From SOIA01 sp964348015 (GTDB taxonomy: Bacteria; Acidobacteriota; Aminicenantia; Aminicenantales; Aminicenantaceae), in the NCBI GenBank assembly GCA_964348015.1, contig CAYGBC010000050.1:186001-250000 (forward strand): 64,000 nt of DNA, written 5' to 3'. Below are positions 16,174 to 23,975 of the stretch, piece by piece (within the stretch, counting starts at the first letter, position 1; every line of letters begins with the position of its first letter). The position numbers were made by a program, and so were the translations under genes. The notes under the pieces were generated by a model. It saw only the letters and a list, made by a program, of their open reading frames with translations. It was not told the origin of the DNA and did no database searches.

Positions 16174-17013
16174 ATGAAGGGAAAAACCGTTGATCCGATA
16201 ATCGAGGCCGCTTTGCAGGAAGATATGCCTCAGGGAGATATCACTTCCGAAAGCATAATTCCCGAGGATTCTCGATCGCGCGCCAACATTATCGCTAAAG
16301 AAGAGGGGATCCTGGCGGGCATAGATGTGGCTTCAAGGGTTTTTGAGAAGATCGATCCGAGTATCCAATTTCAAAAAGAAAAAGAAGACGGGCAGCAATT
16401 CAACAAAGGGGAAACCCTGGCCACGCTCGAAGGATCTTCGATCTCTATTCTCAAGGGGGAGCGAACAGCGTTGAATTTTCTCCAGAGGATGTCCGGGATC
16501 GCCACCACCACAGGACATTTTGTGCAGGCTGTGAAGGGAATGCGAACGAAGATTCTGGATACACGAAAAACCACTCCAGGCTTGAGGAAGCTGGAAAAGC
16601 ACGCCGTGAAGATGGGAGGCGGGCAGAACCACCGCCAGAATCTGTCCGAAATGGTCCTGATCAAAGATAACCATCTGAAGCTTGTCGGAAGTATTTCCGA
16701 GGCCGTGAAAAAGGCTAAAGAGCGCATTGCGCCTGGCACCAAAGTCGAAGTCGAAGCCACCAGTTTAGCTGAGGTGCAGGAGGCTGTCCGGAGTGGCGCG
16801 GACATGGTCATGCTGGATAACATGCCCCTCGGTGAAATGAGAGAAGTGGTCCAATGGGTGGAAGGAAGGATCCCTCTGGAGGTTTCGGGATCAGTGACTC
16901 TTGAAAAGATCGGGGAAATCGCCGCGCTGGGGATTGATTTTGTCTCTGTGGGGAGCCTGACTCATTCGTACAAATCAGTGGACATCAGCATGGAGTTTTT
17001 GGGGAAATTGTGA
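16174..17013 (+). CDS. nadC: Nicotinate-nucleotide pyrophosphorylase (carboxylating)
   Basis: This 279-residue enzyme converts quinolinate and PRPP to nicotinate mononucleotide in de novo NAD synthesis. Family segments are clear: EDMPQGDITSESI near the N-terminus, GERTALNFLQRMSGIAT, LDTRKTTPGLRKLEKHAVKMGGGQNHR (substrate-binding Arg, Lys and His), VEVEATSLAEVQEAV and the closing VSGSVTLEKIGEIAALGIDFVSVGSLTHS. I choose the ATG at 16174 because a consensus -10 box ends 8 bases earlier; an ATG two codons upstream would lie at or before the transcription start. nadB follows with a TGATG overlap. nadA is not in the window. Confidence 0.95.
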   Translation: MKGKTVDPIIEAALQEDMPQGDITSESIIPEDSRSRANIIAKEEGILAGIDVASRVFEKIDPSIQFQKEKEDGQQFNKGETLATLEGSSISILKGERTALNFLQRMSGIATTTGHFVQAVKGMRTKILDTRKTTPGLRKLEKHAVKMGGGQNHRQNLSEMVLIKDNHLKLVGSISEAVKKAKERIAPGTKVEVEATSLAEVQEAVRSGADMVMLDNMPLGEMREVVQWVEGRIPLEVSGSVTLEKIGEIAALGIDFVSVGSLTHSYKSVDISMEFLGKL

Positions 17014-18584
17014 TGCCTAAAGAGAACAAATTGACCACTGATGTTCTCATCATCGGTTGCGGGATAGCTGGAGCGAGCGCTGCATTGGAGGCGGCGAAGA
17101 GCGGATTGAGAGTGATCGTCATCACCAAACATTCAGAGCTCGAGGAGTCGAACACGTATTATGCTCAAGGGGGGATCGTATCTTTAGGGAATGACGACCA
17201 CCCGGAACTCCTGAAAGAGGATATTCTCGAAGCAGGGGATGGGGTCAATAATCCGGAAGCCGTGGAGATACTCGCTGGCGAAGGGAAAACCACTGTAGAT
17301 GAGATTTTAATCAAGGAACTCAACATTCCGTTTTCAAGAAGCACTCCGGACTCACTGGATTATGCCCAGGAAGCCGGGCATTCACGGAGGCGCATCCTTC
17401 ACATCAAAGATACGACAGGAAAAACAATCGAGGAGCGATTTATCCAGGCATTGAAGAAGTACTCGAATGTGACGCTCTTGTCGGACCGCACTGCAGTGGA
17501 TTTGCTGTCAGTTCCTCATCATTCCAAGGATCCCAAATCTTTTTACTCGGAATCCCGATGCATGGGGGCGTATGTTTTGAATAATAAGACGAACAGAGTC
17601 CAGACTATATTTGCGCCCTACGTTATCCTTGCGACAGGAGGCTGTGGCGCACTGTATCTTTACACATCCAACCCAAGAGGAGCCATAGGGGATGGCTACG
17701 CCATGGCTTACAGGGCAGGGGCCCGGATAGTCAACATGGAGTACATCCAGTTTCATCCCACCTCTCTTTTTCATCGGGATGTGGATGGTTTCTTGATTTC
17801 TGAGACCGTGCGCGGGGAAGGGGCCCGGCTGAAGACGAAAGAGGGCCAGACCTTTATGGAAAACTACAACAAGAAAAAAGAATTGGCTCCAAGGGATGAG
17901 GTGAGCAGAGCCATCTACGAAGAGATGACAAACAGTAATTCCAGCTACGTGTATCTGGATTTAAAGTCCTACGCGAAGTTTGATATCAAAAAAAGGTTCC
18001 CGCACATTTATAAAACATGTTTAAAGTATGGAATCGATATCACCAAGGAATCCATCCCTGTGGTTCCGGCCGCTCACTATTGTTGTGGAGGGATTCTGGT
18101 GGATGAATGGGGGAGGAGTTCGCTGAGAAATCTTTATGCTGTGGGGGAAGTATCCTGCACCGGAGTCCACGGAGCCAACCGGCTGGCCTCCACATCTCTT
18201 TTGGAAGGACTGGTATGGGGGAGAAGAGCTTCTCAAAGCATTGTTTCTCATTTCGATCCCGCTAAACTTGATCCCTCAGAGATTCATGACTGGTATTATC
18301 CCGAGAAAGAAGAAGAAATCGACCCGGCTCTGGTCAACCAGGATTGGCTTTCCATCCGGTCGACTATGTGGAATTACGCAGGAATTATCCGGACGAAAAA
18401 ACGTCTGGAGAGGGCCAGGGCCGACCTGGATTATCTCCGTCACAGAATCGAAAAATTTTATAAAGAAGCGAAGATGGATGAAAAAGTTGTCGGCCTCAAG
18501 CATGGAATTCAGGTCGCTCTATTGATCACCTATGCCGCTATCGGGAATCCCAAGAGTTTGGGGGCTCATTATATAAAAGATTAG
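17013..18584 (+). CDS. nadB: L-aspartate oxidase
   Basis: This 523-residue FAD enzyme oxidises L-aspartate to iminoaspartate, the first step of de novo NAD synthesis. The FAD-binding GCGIAGASAALEAA lies near the N-terminus, followed by SNTYYAQGGIVSL. EYIQFHPTSL, RGEGARL and the active-site region VPAAHYCCGGILVDEWGRSSLRNLYAVGEV with GANRLASTSLLEGLVWG match NadB and the related fumarate reductase flavoproteins. The ATG at 17013 overlaps the nadC stop by one base; a GTG one codon upstream is less likely. With fumarate as acceptor the enzyme can work without oxygen, which fits an anaerobe. The quinolinate synthase gene nadA is absent here. Confidence 0.95.
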   Translation: MPKENKLTTDVLIIGCGIAGASAALEAAKSGLRVIVITKHSELEESNTYYAQGGIVSLGNDDHPELLKEDILEAGDGVNNPEAVEILAGEGKTTVDEILIKELNIPFSRSTPDSLDYAQEAGHSRRRILHIKDTTGKTIEERFIQALKKYSNVTLLSDRTAVDLLSVPHHSKDPKSFYSESRCMGAYVLNNKTNRVQTIFAPYVILATGGCGALYLYTSNPRGAIGDGYAMAYRAGARIVNMEYIQFHPTSLFHRDVDGFLISETVRGEGARLKTKEGQTFMENYNKKKELAPRDEVSRAIYEEMTNSNSSYVYLDLKSYAKFDIKKRFPHIYKTCLKYGIDITKESIPVVPAAHYCCGGILVDEWGRSSLRNLYAVGEVSCTGVHGANRLASTSLLEGLVWGRRASQSIVSHFDPAKLDPSEIHDWYYPEKEEEIDPALVNQDWLSIRSTMWNYAGIIRTKKRLERARADLDYLRHRIEKFYKEAKMDEKVVGLKHGIQVALLITYAAIGNPKSLGAHYIKD

Positions 18585-18796
18585 ACCCGGCCCTGGTAGT
18601 TTTTGAAGCGTTTTTTTCTGTTTCTTCCTCATGCAAAAGGGAACAAAGCTTGACATCGGACCTATTTGATTTGATTAATCTGTTGACCGATCAGCTTCAG
18701 GGGAACGCTTGATAACTGCATAGAGAGATGCCGAAGGCCAAGCTCTAACCCCGATACTTCCCGTTTTTGGCCACATGAGCCAAACTTCTAATTCCT

Positions 18797-18824
18797 TTGA
18801 CTTTTAATGGTGGAGAAGTACAAT
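18797..18824 (+). promoter_or_regulatory. Sigma-70-type promoter of the ileS operon
   Basis: TTGACT (18797-18802), 16-bp spacer, TACAAT (18819-18824). The predicted start near 18831 leaves a 41-nt leader with an AGGAGA ribosome-binding site before the ATG at 18872. A TATAAT at 18834-18839 is a second possible -10 but lacks a good -35. The rest of 18585-18871 shows nothing else recognisable. Confidence 0.5.
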
Positions 18825-18871
18825 GACTTATTTTATAATAGTAAAATCGAAGAAAAGGACAGGAGAATGCG

Positions 18872-21649
18872 ATGGCACACGAAGAGAAGATAAAAGACAC
18901 TTTGAACCTCCCCCAGACTTCCTTTTCCATGAAAGCCAAACTTTCTCAAAAGGAACCGGAAATCATCAAGAGATGGGAAGAAATGGAACTCTATCAGAAG
19001 ATCCAAAAGAAAATGGAGAATTGTCCGTCATTCGTCCTTCATGACGGCCCGCCTTATGCCAACGGGCGCATTCACCTGGGAACATCTCTCAATAAGATAT
19101 TGAAGGATTTTATCGTCAAAACAAAAACCATGCAGGGATACAGGTCTCCGTATTTACCCGGATGGGACTGCCATGGCCTTCCGATCGAGATTAAAGTCGA
19201 CCAACTTCTTGGAGAAAAGAAGAGAGAGCTTTCGATCATAGAGATTCGGGATGAGTGCAAAAAGTACGCACTGAAATTCGTGGATATCCAGAGGACTCAG
19301 TTTAAAAGGCTGGGAGTATTCGGGGAATGGAAGAAACCTTATTTAACCATGAATCCTGAATACGAGGGCAATGTCATCCGGTACCTTGCGGCATTTTTCG
19401 CTTCTGGAAACGTGTACAAAGGCAAAAGACCCGTCCATTGGTGTCCGCATTGCAGGACAGCTCTCGCAGAAGCGGAGATTGAATATAAAGACCGGAAATC
19501 CCCCTCCATCTATGTCAAATTTCCGATGATCTCGGACCTTTCTCAAAAGTATCCTGAATTGAAGGGGAAGAATGTCTCCGTTTTGATCTGGACCACAACT
19601 CCCTGGACTTTGCCGGCCAACCTCGCTATCGCTTTTCATCCAGATTATGAATATGCCGCCTTTGAAACGGATGGGGATGTCTTTATTGCAGCGAAAAGAT
19701 TGATTCCTGTTCTCTCAGAGGATTTGGGATTCAAAAAAAATAAAGTGCTCGTGACCTTCCCAGGGAAAGAAATGCTGGGATTGAAAGCCCGCCATCCTTT
19801 TATTGATAGAGAATCTGTTTTCGTCTTGGCGGATTATGTGACCCTTGACCAGGGAACAGGCAGTGTCCACACGGCTCCAGGCCATGGCTATGAAGATTAT
19901 CTGACTGGGATGGAATACGATCTGGACATCTATACTCCTGTGGACAGCGAGGGCAAGTTTATCCCTCAGGTCGACAAATACGGTGACATGAATGTTTTTG
20001 AAGCCAATAAGGTCATCACGGAGGATATGAAGAAAGATGGCTCTCTTCTCAAAGAGGGTGAGATCACTCATTCCTATCCTCATTGCTGGCGATGTAAGAA
20101 TCCCGTGATTTTTCGGGCGACCGCTCAGTGGTTCATCGCCATGGATAAAAATGATCTGAGGAAGAAGGCCCTGGAGGAAATCAAAAAGGTCCGCTGGATC
20201 CCTCCCTGGGGAGAGGAAAGAATTGCGAACATGGTCAGCGCTCGTCCCGATTGGTGCATTTCCCGGCAACGTTCATGGGGAGTTCCGATTCCTGCGTTCT
20301 ACTGTCATGAGTGCGGCCACATTTTGGCTGATGAACAGATCACCCTGAGGATTGCGGACATCTTTTCCAAAGAGGGTTCAAATTCCTGGTTTATAAAAAA
20401 AGCCGAAGAACTTCTCCCCTCTGATGTGAAATGTTCCCAGTGCGGTTCTCAAAATTTCAACAAAGAAAACAACATCCTTGATGTTTGGTTCGAATCCGGA
20501 GCAAGTCACAATGTCCTCGGACATAGAAAAGACCTTCCGTGGCCTTCGGATGTCTACGTGGAGGGGCATGACCAGTACAGAGGTTGGTTCAACAGTTCTT
20601 TGTTCATCGGAGTTGCAGCTAAGAACGCTTCCCCTTATAAATCTGTGATCACACACGGGTTTGTCCTCGACGAAAAGGGAAGAGGGATGTCCAAGTCTCT
20701 CGGGAATTTCATCGATCCGGATGAGGTCATCTCTCAGCACGGAGCCGAAATTCTGAGGCTGTGGGTGGCGATGCTCAACTACAAAGAAGATGCACGTTTC
20801 GGGAAAGAAACCCTTCAAAGGCTTGTCGAGGCGTACCGGAAAATCAGAAACACATGGAGATTTCTCCTGGGGAATCTTTATGATTTCTCTCCAGACAAAG
20901 ATCAAGTGGAAACTCAAAGGATGGGACTTCTGGACAGATGGATACTGGAAAGATGTGCCCGAATCGGAAAAAAGGTTTTGAAGGCGTATGAAAATTATGA
21001 GTATCACATTGTGTTTCATACGATCTACAACTTCTTCACAGTGGATTTGAGTGCTTTCTATCTGGATGTCATCAAGGACAGGCTCTACTGCTCGGGAAAG
21101 AAATCAGAACTTCGGCATTCTGCCCAGACTGCGATGTTCAAACTCCTCATGTCTTCGCTTGTGTTGATGGCTCCGATCCTGCCGTTCACGACTGAAGAAG
21201 CGTGGGAGGTCATGCCTGCGTTTAAAGGAAGAGGAGATTCGGTTCATCTGGAGCAGTTTCCCGCATTCGATGAGACATGGTTGAGTCAGGAGTTGTTCGA
21301 GGAATGGGAGAATCTTGTGCTCACGAGAGAGCAAGTTCTCAAAGAGCTCGAGCATGCCCGGGAAGAAAATCTCATCGGAAACTCCCTGGAGGCGGTCATC
21401 ACTCTCAAAGTCCCGAAAACTCACGAGGAATTCTTTAAAAAGTACGAGAAAGAACTCCCCTCCATTCTCATTGTTTCTGCCGTGGAGTTGCAGGCGAATG
21501 AGGGCGAAAAATTGGGAGTGGAAATCACAAAAGCCGACTGGGAAAAATGTCAAAGATGCTGGAATTTCTCTTCTTACGTGGGAAAAAGTTCACAATTTCC
21601 CCACTTCTGCCAGCGCTGTGAGGAAGTGGTGAAGAAAGGGAATCCATGA
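18872..21649 (+). CDS. ileS: Isoleucine--tRNA ligase
   Basis: This 925-residue class I synthetase charges tRNA-Ile. The HIGH motif appears as GRIHLGTSLNK near residue 65 and the KMSKS loop as GRGMSKSLGNFIDPDEVI near residue 610. The CP1 editing domain includes WTTTPWTLPANLAIAFHPDYEYA and later GTGSVHTAPGHGYEDY. The C-terminus carries the zinc finger CQRCWNF...CQRCEEV, typical of the bacterial form. Length fits the bacterial family. It starts the operon ileS-lspA-lgt-rluD, and its stop overlaps the lspA start by 4 bp. Confidence 0.97.
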   Translation: MAHEEKIKDTLNLPQTSFSMKAKLSQKEPEIIKRWEEMELYQKIQKKMENCPSFVLHDGPPYANGRIHLGTSLNKILKDFIVKTKTMQGYRSPYLPGWDCHGLPIEIKVDQLLGEKKRELSIIEIRDECKKYALKFVDIQRTQFKRLGVFGEWKKPYLTMNPEYEGNVIRYLAAFFASGNVYKGKRPVHWCPHCRTALAEAEIEYKDRKSPSIYVKFPMISDLSQKYPELKGKNVSVLIWTTTPWTLPANLAIAFHPDYEYAAFETDGDVFIAAKRLIPVLSEDLGFKKNKVLVTFPGKEMLGLKARHPFIDRESVFVLADYVTLDQGTGSVHTAPGHGYEDYLTGMEYDLDIYTPVDSEGKFIPQVDKYGDMNVFEANKVITEDMKKDGSLLKEGEITHSYPHCWRCKNPVIFRATAQWFIAMDKNDLRKKALEEIKKVRWIPPWGEERIANMVSARPDWCISRQRSWGVPIPAFYCHECGHILADEQITLRIADIFSKEGSNSWFIKKAEELLPSDVKCSQCGSQNFNKENNILDVWFESGASHNVLGHRKDLPWPSDVYVEGHDQYRGWFNSSLFIGVAAKNASPYKSVITHGFVLDEKGRGMSKSLGNFIDPDEVISQHGAEILRLWVAMLNYKEDARFGKETLQRLVEAYRKIRNTWRFLLGNLYDFSPDKDQVETQRMGLLDRWILERCARIGKKVLKAYENYEYHIVFHTIYNFFTVDLSAFYLDVIKDRLYCSGKKSELRHSAQTAMFKLLMSSLVLMAPILPFTTEEAWEVMPAFKGRGDSVHLEQFPAFDETWLSQELFEEWENLVLTREQVLKELEHAREENLIGNSLEAVITLKVPKTHEEFFKKYEKELPSILIVSAVELQANEGEKLGVEITKADWEKCQRCWNFSSYVGKSSQFPHFCQRCEEVVKKGNP

Positions 21650-22140
21650 TCAGAAAAAGCTGCTATTTGCTTGTGGTCGTCATGTTGATGGGCCTCGATC
21701 AGGTCACGAAAGCACTGATAGACAGGAACATCACCGTGCAGGGCAGCCGCGAGGTGATTCCTGGCTTTTTCAACCTCACTCATGTCAGGAATAGAGGGGC
21801 CATATTCGGCTTTTTTTCCGATTCTGACAGCCGGATTCTGTATGTCTTCCTCACCCTGGTTTCAGTTGCCGCTCTGGGGCTTGTGATCTACTATTTTTTT
21901 AAAACGCCTCTGTCAGAAAAATTGATGAAGATATCCCTTTCCCTGATTTTGGCGGGGGCTCTGGGCAATTTGATCGACAGAGTCTTCAGGGGACATGTGA
22001 TCGATTTTCTCGATTTCTATGTGAAAGATTGGCACTGGCCGTCCTTCAATGTCGCGGATTCCTGCATAACGGTAGGGGCGTGTCTGCTCATATTTATTTT
22101 AATATTGAAAAGAGGACCAGAATGTACCCCATCCTCCTGA
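21646..22140 (+). CDS. lspA: Lipoprotein signal peptidase (signal peptidase II)
   Basis: This 164-residue inner-membrane aspartyl protease removes signal peptides from prolipoproteins after diacylglyceryl transfer. It has four hydrophobic helices. The catalytic aspartates are Asp120 (in GHVIDFLDF) and Asp138 (in FNVADSCI), 18 residues apart as in characterised LspA; NRGAIFG and GNLIDR are also conserved. The start overlaps ileS by 4 bp, and the end overlaps lgt, the enzyme of the preceding step, by 19 bp. It acts on the outer face of the cytoplasmic membrane. Confidence 0.96.
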   Translation: MIRKSCYLLVVVMLMGLDQVTKALIDRNITVQGSREVIPGFFNLTHVRNRGAIFGFFSDSDSRILYVFLTLVSVAALGLVIYYFFKTPLSEKLMKISLSLILAGALGNLIDRVFRGHVIDFLDFYVKDWHWPSFNVADSCITVGACLLIFILILKRGPECTPSS

Positions 22141-22919
22141 AGATCGGTCCGCTCACCATCCACACCTATGGATTCATGCTGGCATTGGGCGTGGCGTTGG
22201 GATTGCTCTTTCTGTATGTCCAGTCCAAGAAACACGGCCTCCAGGCTCCAGTGATGCTGGATATGGCGTTTTATACGATTATCATATCTCTGGTCGGAGC
22301 CAAGCTGATTCTCTTTTTTGGAAATATTTCTCTATATTTGCGTCGTCCCGCAGAGCTTTTCAGCCTGGCCAGGTCGGGTGGCGTTTTCCAGGGAGGTCTG
22401 GCATTCGGGATCATTTTTGCACTCTGGTATTTCCGAAAACACAAGATCTCGACTTGGAATGCAGCGGATGTGATCGTTCCCGCGCTGGCGTTAGGTCATG
22501 GGTTTGGCCGCATAGGGTGCTTCATGGCCGGATGCTGCTACGGAAGCGAGTGCTCTCTTCCATGGGGAGTGACTTTTCAGAGTGAGTACGCCAGTAACCT
22601 CACAGGGATTCCTCTCCATACGGTTCTTCATCCCACGCAGCTCTACGAAGCGGCCCTGAATTTTTTGAATTTTTTCATTCTCTTTTTTATCCTGAAAAAG
22701 AAGAAATTTGATGGACAGGTTTTTTCTTTTTACATCATCAATTATTCCATAATACGTTTTTTTGTTGAGTACTTCAGAGGAGACCATCCTGATAAAGCCT
22801 TTCTCATCCACAATCCCTCTCCTTATCTCAGCCTTTCTTTCCCTCAGGTCTTTAGTGTTTTGGGCTTGATCGGGGGAGTGGTTCTGTTTCTCGTTTTGAG
22901 AAAAAGAAAAAGTGCTTAA
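22122..22919 (+). CDS. lgt: Prolipoprotein diacylglyceryl transferase
   Basis: This 265-residue multi-pass membrane enzyme moves diacylglycerol from phosphatidylglycerol to the lipobox cysteine. Family hallmarks are GLTIHTYGF-like PLTIHTYGFMLALG at the N-terminus, SGGVFQGGLAFGI, and the signature GHGFGRIGCFMAGCCYG (about residues 125-141), plus RFFVEYFRGD near the end. The real start is the ATG at 22122, preceded by GAGGA. It lies inside the end of lspA, so the two steps are translationally linked. No apolipoprotein N-acyltransferase is present in the window. Confidence 0.95.
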   Translation: MYPILLKIGPLTIHTYGFMLALGVALGLLFLYVQSKKHGLQAPVMLDMAFYTIIISLVGAKLILFFGNISLYLRRPAELFSLARSGGVFQGGLAFGIIFALWYFRKHKISTWNAADVIVPALALGHGFGRIGCFMAGCCYGSECSLPWGVTFQSEYASNLTGIPLHTVLHPTQLYEAALNFLNFFILFFILKKKKFDGQVFSFYIINYSIIRFFVEYFRGDHPDKAFLIHNPSPYLSLSFPQVFSVLGLIGGVVLFLVLRKRKSA

Positions 22920-23820
22920 AAAAGAATTCCACGTAACCCCTTTATCTGGCTTGGGTCAAAGGCTCGATGTGTTTCTATCTGAAAGAATCAGTGAGTTGAC
23001 CCGGTCCCAGATACAAAGGCTGATTGAAGCGAAGGATGTCAGAGTCAACGGAGTCGTCAGTAAGTCGAACCACAAGATGAAAGAGGGGGAGAGAGTGGAA
23101 ATCATGTATGATCTCCCGGAGCCTGAAGGAATTCAGCCGGAAAATATTCCTCTAGATATCGTTTACAGCGATAACACTCTCCTTGTTGTGGACAAGCCCT
23201 CTGGGATGGTGGTCCATCCCGGAGCAGGCCACAGGACACGCACGCTGGTCAATGCACTGCTTTTCCATTTTCCGGATATAGAGTGTGTGGGCCCGGAAGA
23301 GAGGGCGGGGATCGTCCATCGATTGGATAAAGAGACATCCGGATTGATGGTGATCGCCAGAAATAAGGATGCGTATTCTCAGCTCCAGCGGCAGTTTAAA
23401 CGGAGAGAGGTCGGGAAGCTCTATCTGGGACTTGTATGGGGGAAGATGCCCGAGACAAAAGGGGAGTTCACATGGGCCATCGGGCGTCATGTGAAACACG
23501 GGGAAAGGATATCGGTCAGTACAAAAAAGCCGAAAGAGGCACGGACTCAATACTTTGTTCAAAAAGAATATGAAGAATTCACTCTGCTGGAGATACGGCC
23601 TCTCACAGGGAGAACGCATCAGATAAGGGTCCATCTGGCCGCGTCCGGCCATCCACTTGCGGGAGATACGCGTTATGGTCATCGAAAAGTGAAAATCCGC
23701 GCTCCACGCCTTTTCCTCCATGCGGCTGGTCTTTCTTTTAGGCACCCGGAGACAGAAGGGCGCATGGAATTTTCTTCGCCGATGCCCGGGGATTTGAAAG
23801 ATTTTTTAGATACGCTCTAG
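22912..23820 (+). CDS. rluD: Ribosomal large subunit pseudouridine synthase, RluD/RluA family
   Basis: This 302-residue enzyme has an N-terminal S4 RNA-binding domain (about residues 10-70, with SQIQRLIEAKDVRVNG) and a pseudouridine synthase domain. The catalytic aspartate lies in AGIVHRLDKETSGLMV, and LTGRTHQIRVHLAASGHPLAGDTRYG is the second signature. It probably modifies 23S rRNA in the helix 69 region like RluD, although RluA-type relatives are hard to separate by sequence. It starts at a GTG overlapping the lgt stop by 8 bp and closes the ileS operon. It acts in the cytosol on ribosome precursors. Confidence 0.92.
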   Translation: MLKKEFHVTPLSGLGQRLDVFLSERISELTRSQIQRLIEAKDVRVNGVVSKSNHKMKEGERVEIMYDLPEPEGIQPENIPLDIVYSDNTLLVVDKPSGMVVHPGAGHRTRTLVNALLFHFPDIECVGPEERAGIVHRLDKETSGLMVIARNKDAYSQLQRQFKRREVGKLYLGLVWGKMPETKGEFTWAIGRHVKHGERISVSTKKPKEARTQYFVQKEYEEFTLLEIRPLTGRTHQIRVHLAASGHPLAGDTRYGHRKVKIRAPRLFLHAAGLSFRHPETEGRMEFSSPMPGDLKDFLDTL

Positions 23821-23865
23821 AAAACGATCCCTGGGCCGTCCATTCTGCCGATTCTAAATTTTATC

Positions 23866-23895
23866 TTGAGAAGGATGGAATTTTTGTTGTATTAT
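23866..23895 (+). promoter_or_regulatory. Sigma-70-type promoter of the EF-G paralogue
   Basis: TTGAGA (23866-23871), 18-bp spacer, TATTAT (23890-23895). The predicted start near 23902 gives a leader of about 74 nt, with GGAGG ahead of the ATG at 23976. Confidence 0.4.
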
Positions 23896-23975
23896 ATCCG
23901 TTGCAGCTTCTCTAACAGAGTTAACCTTTCTACAGAGAAATTAAGCGAATTCAGCATATTTTTGGAGGCTTCAAG

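Noticed and set aside
18585..18871. tRNA or small RNA in the nadB-ileS gap
   Set aside because: No cloverleaf, T-loop sequence or CCA end was found on either strand; only the ileS promoter is supportable.
20370..20392. GGTTCAAATTCC resembling a tRNA T-loop
   Set aside because: It lies inside the ileS coding sequence and no tRNA fold surrounds it.
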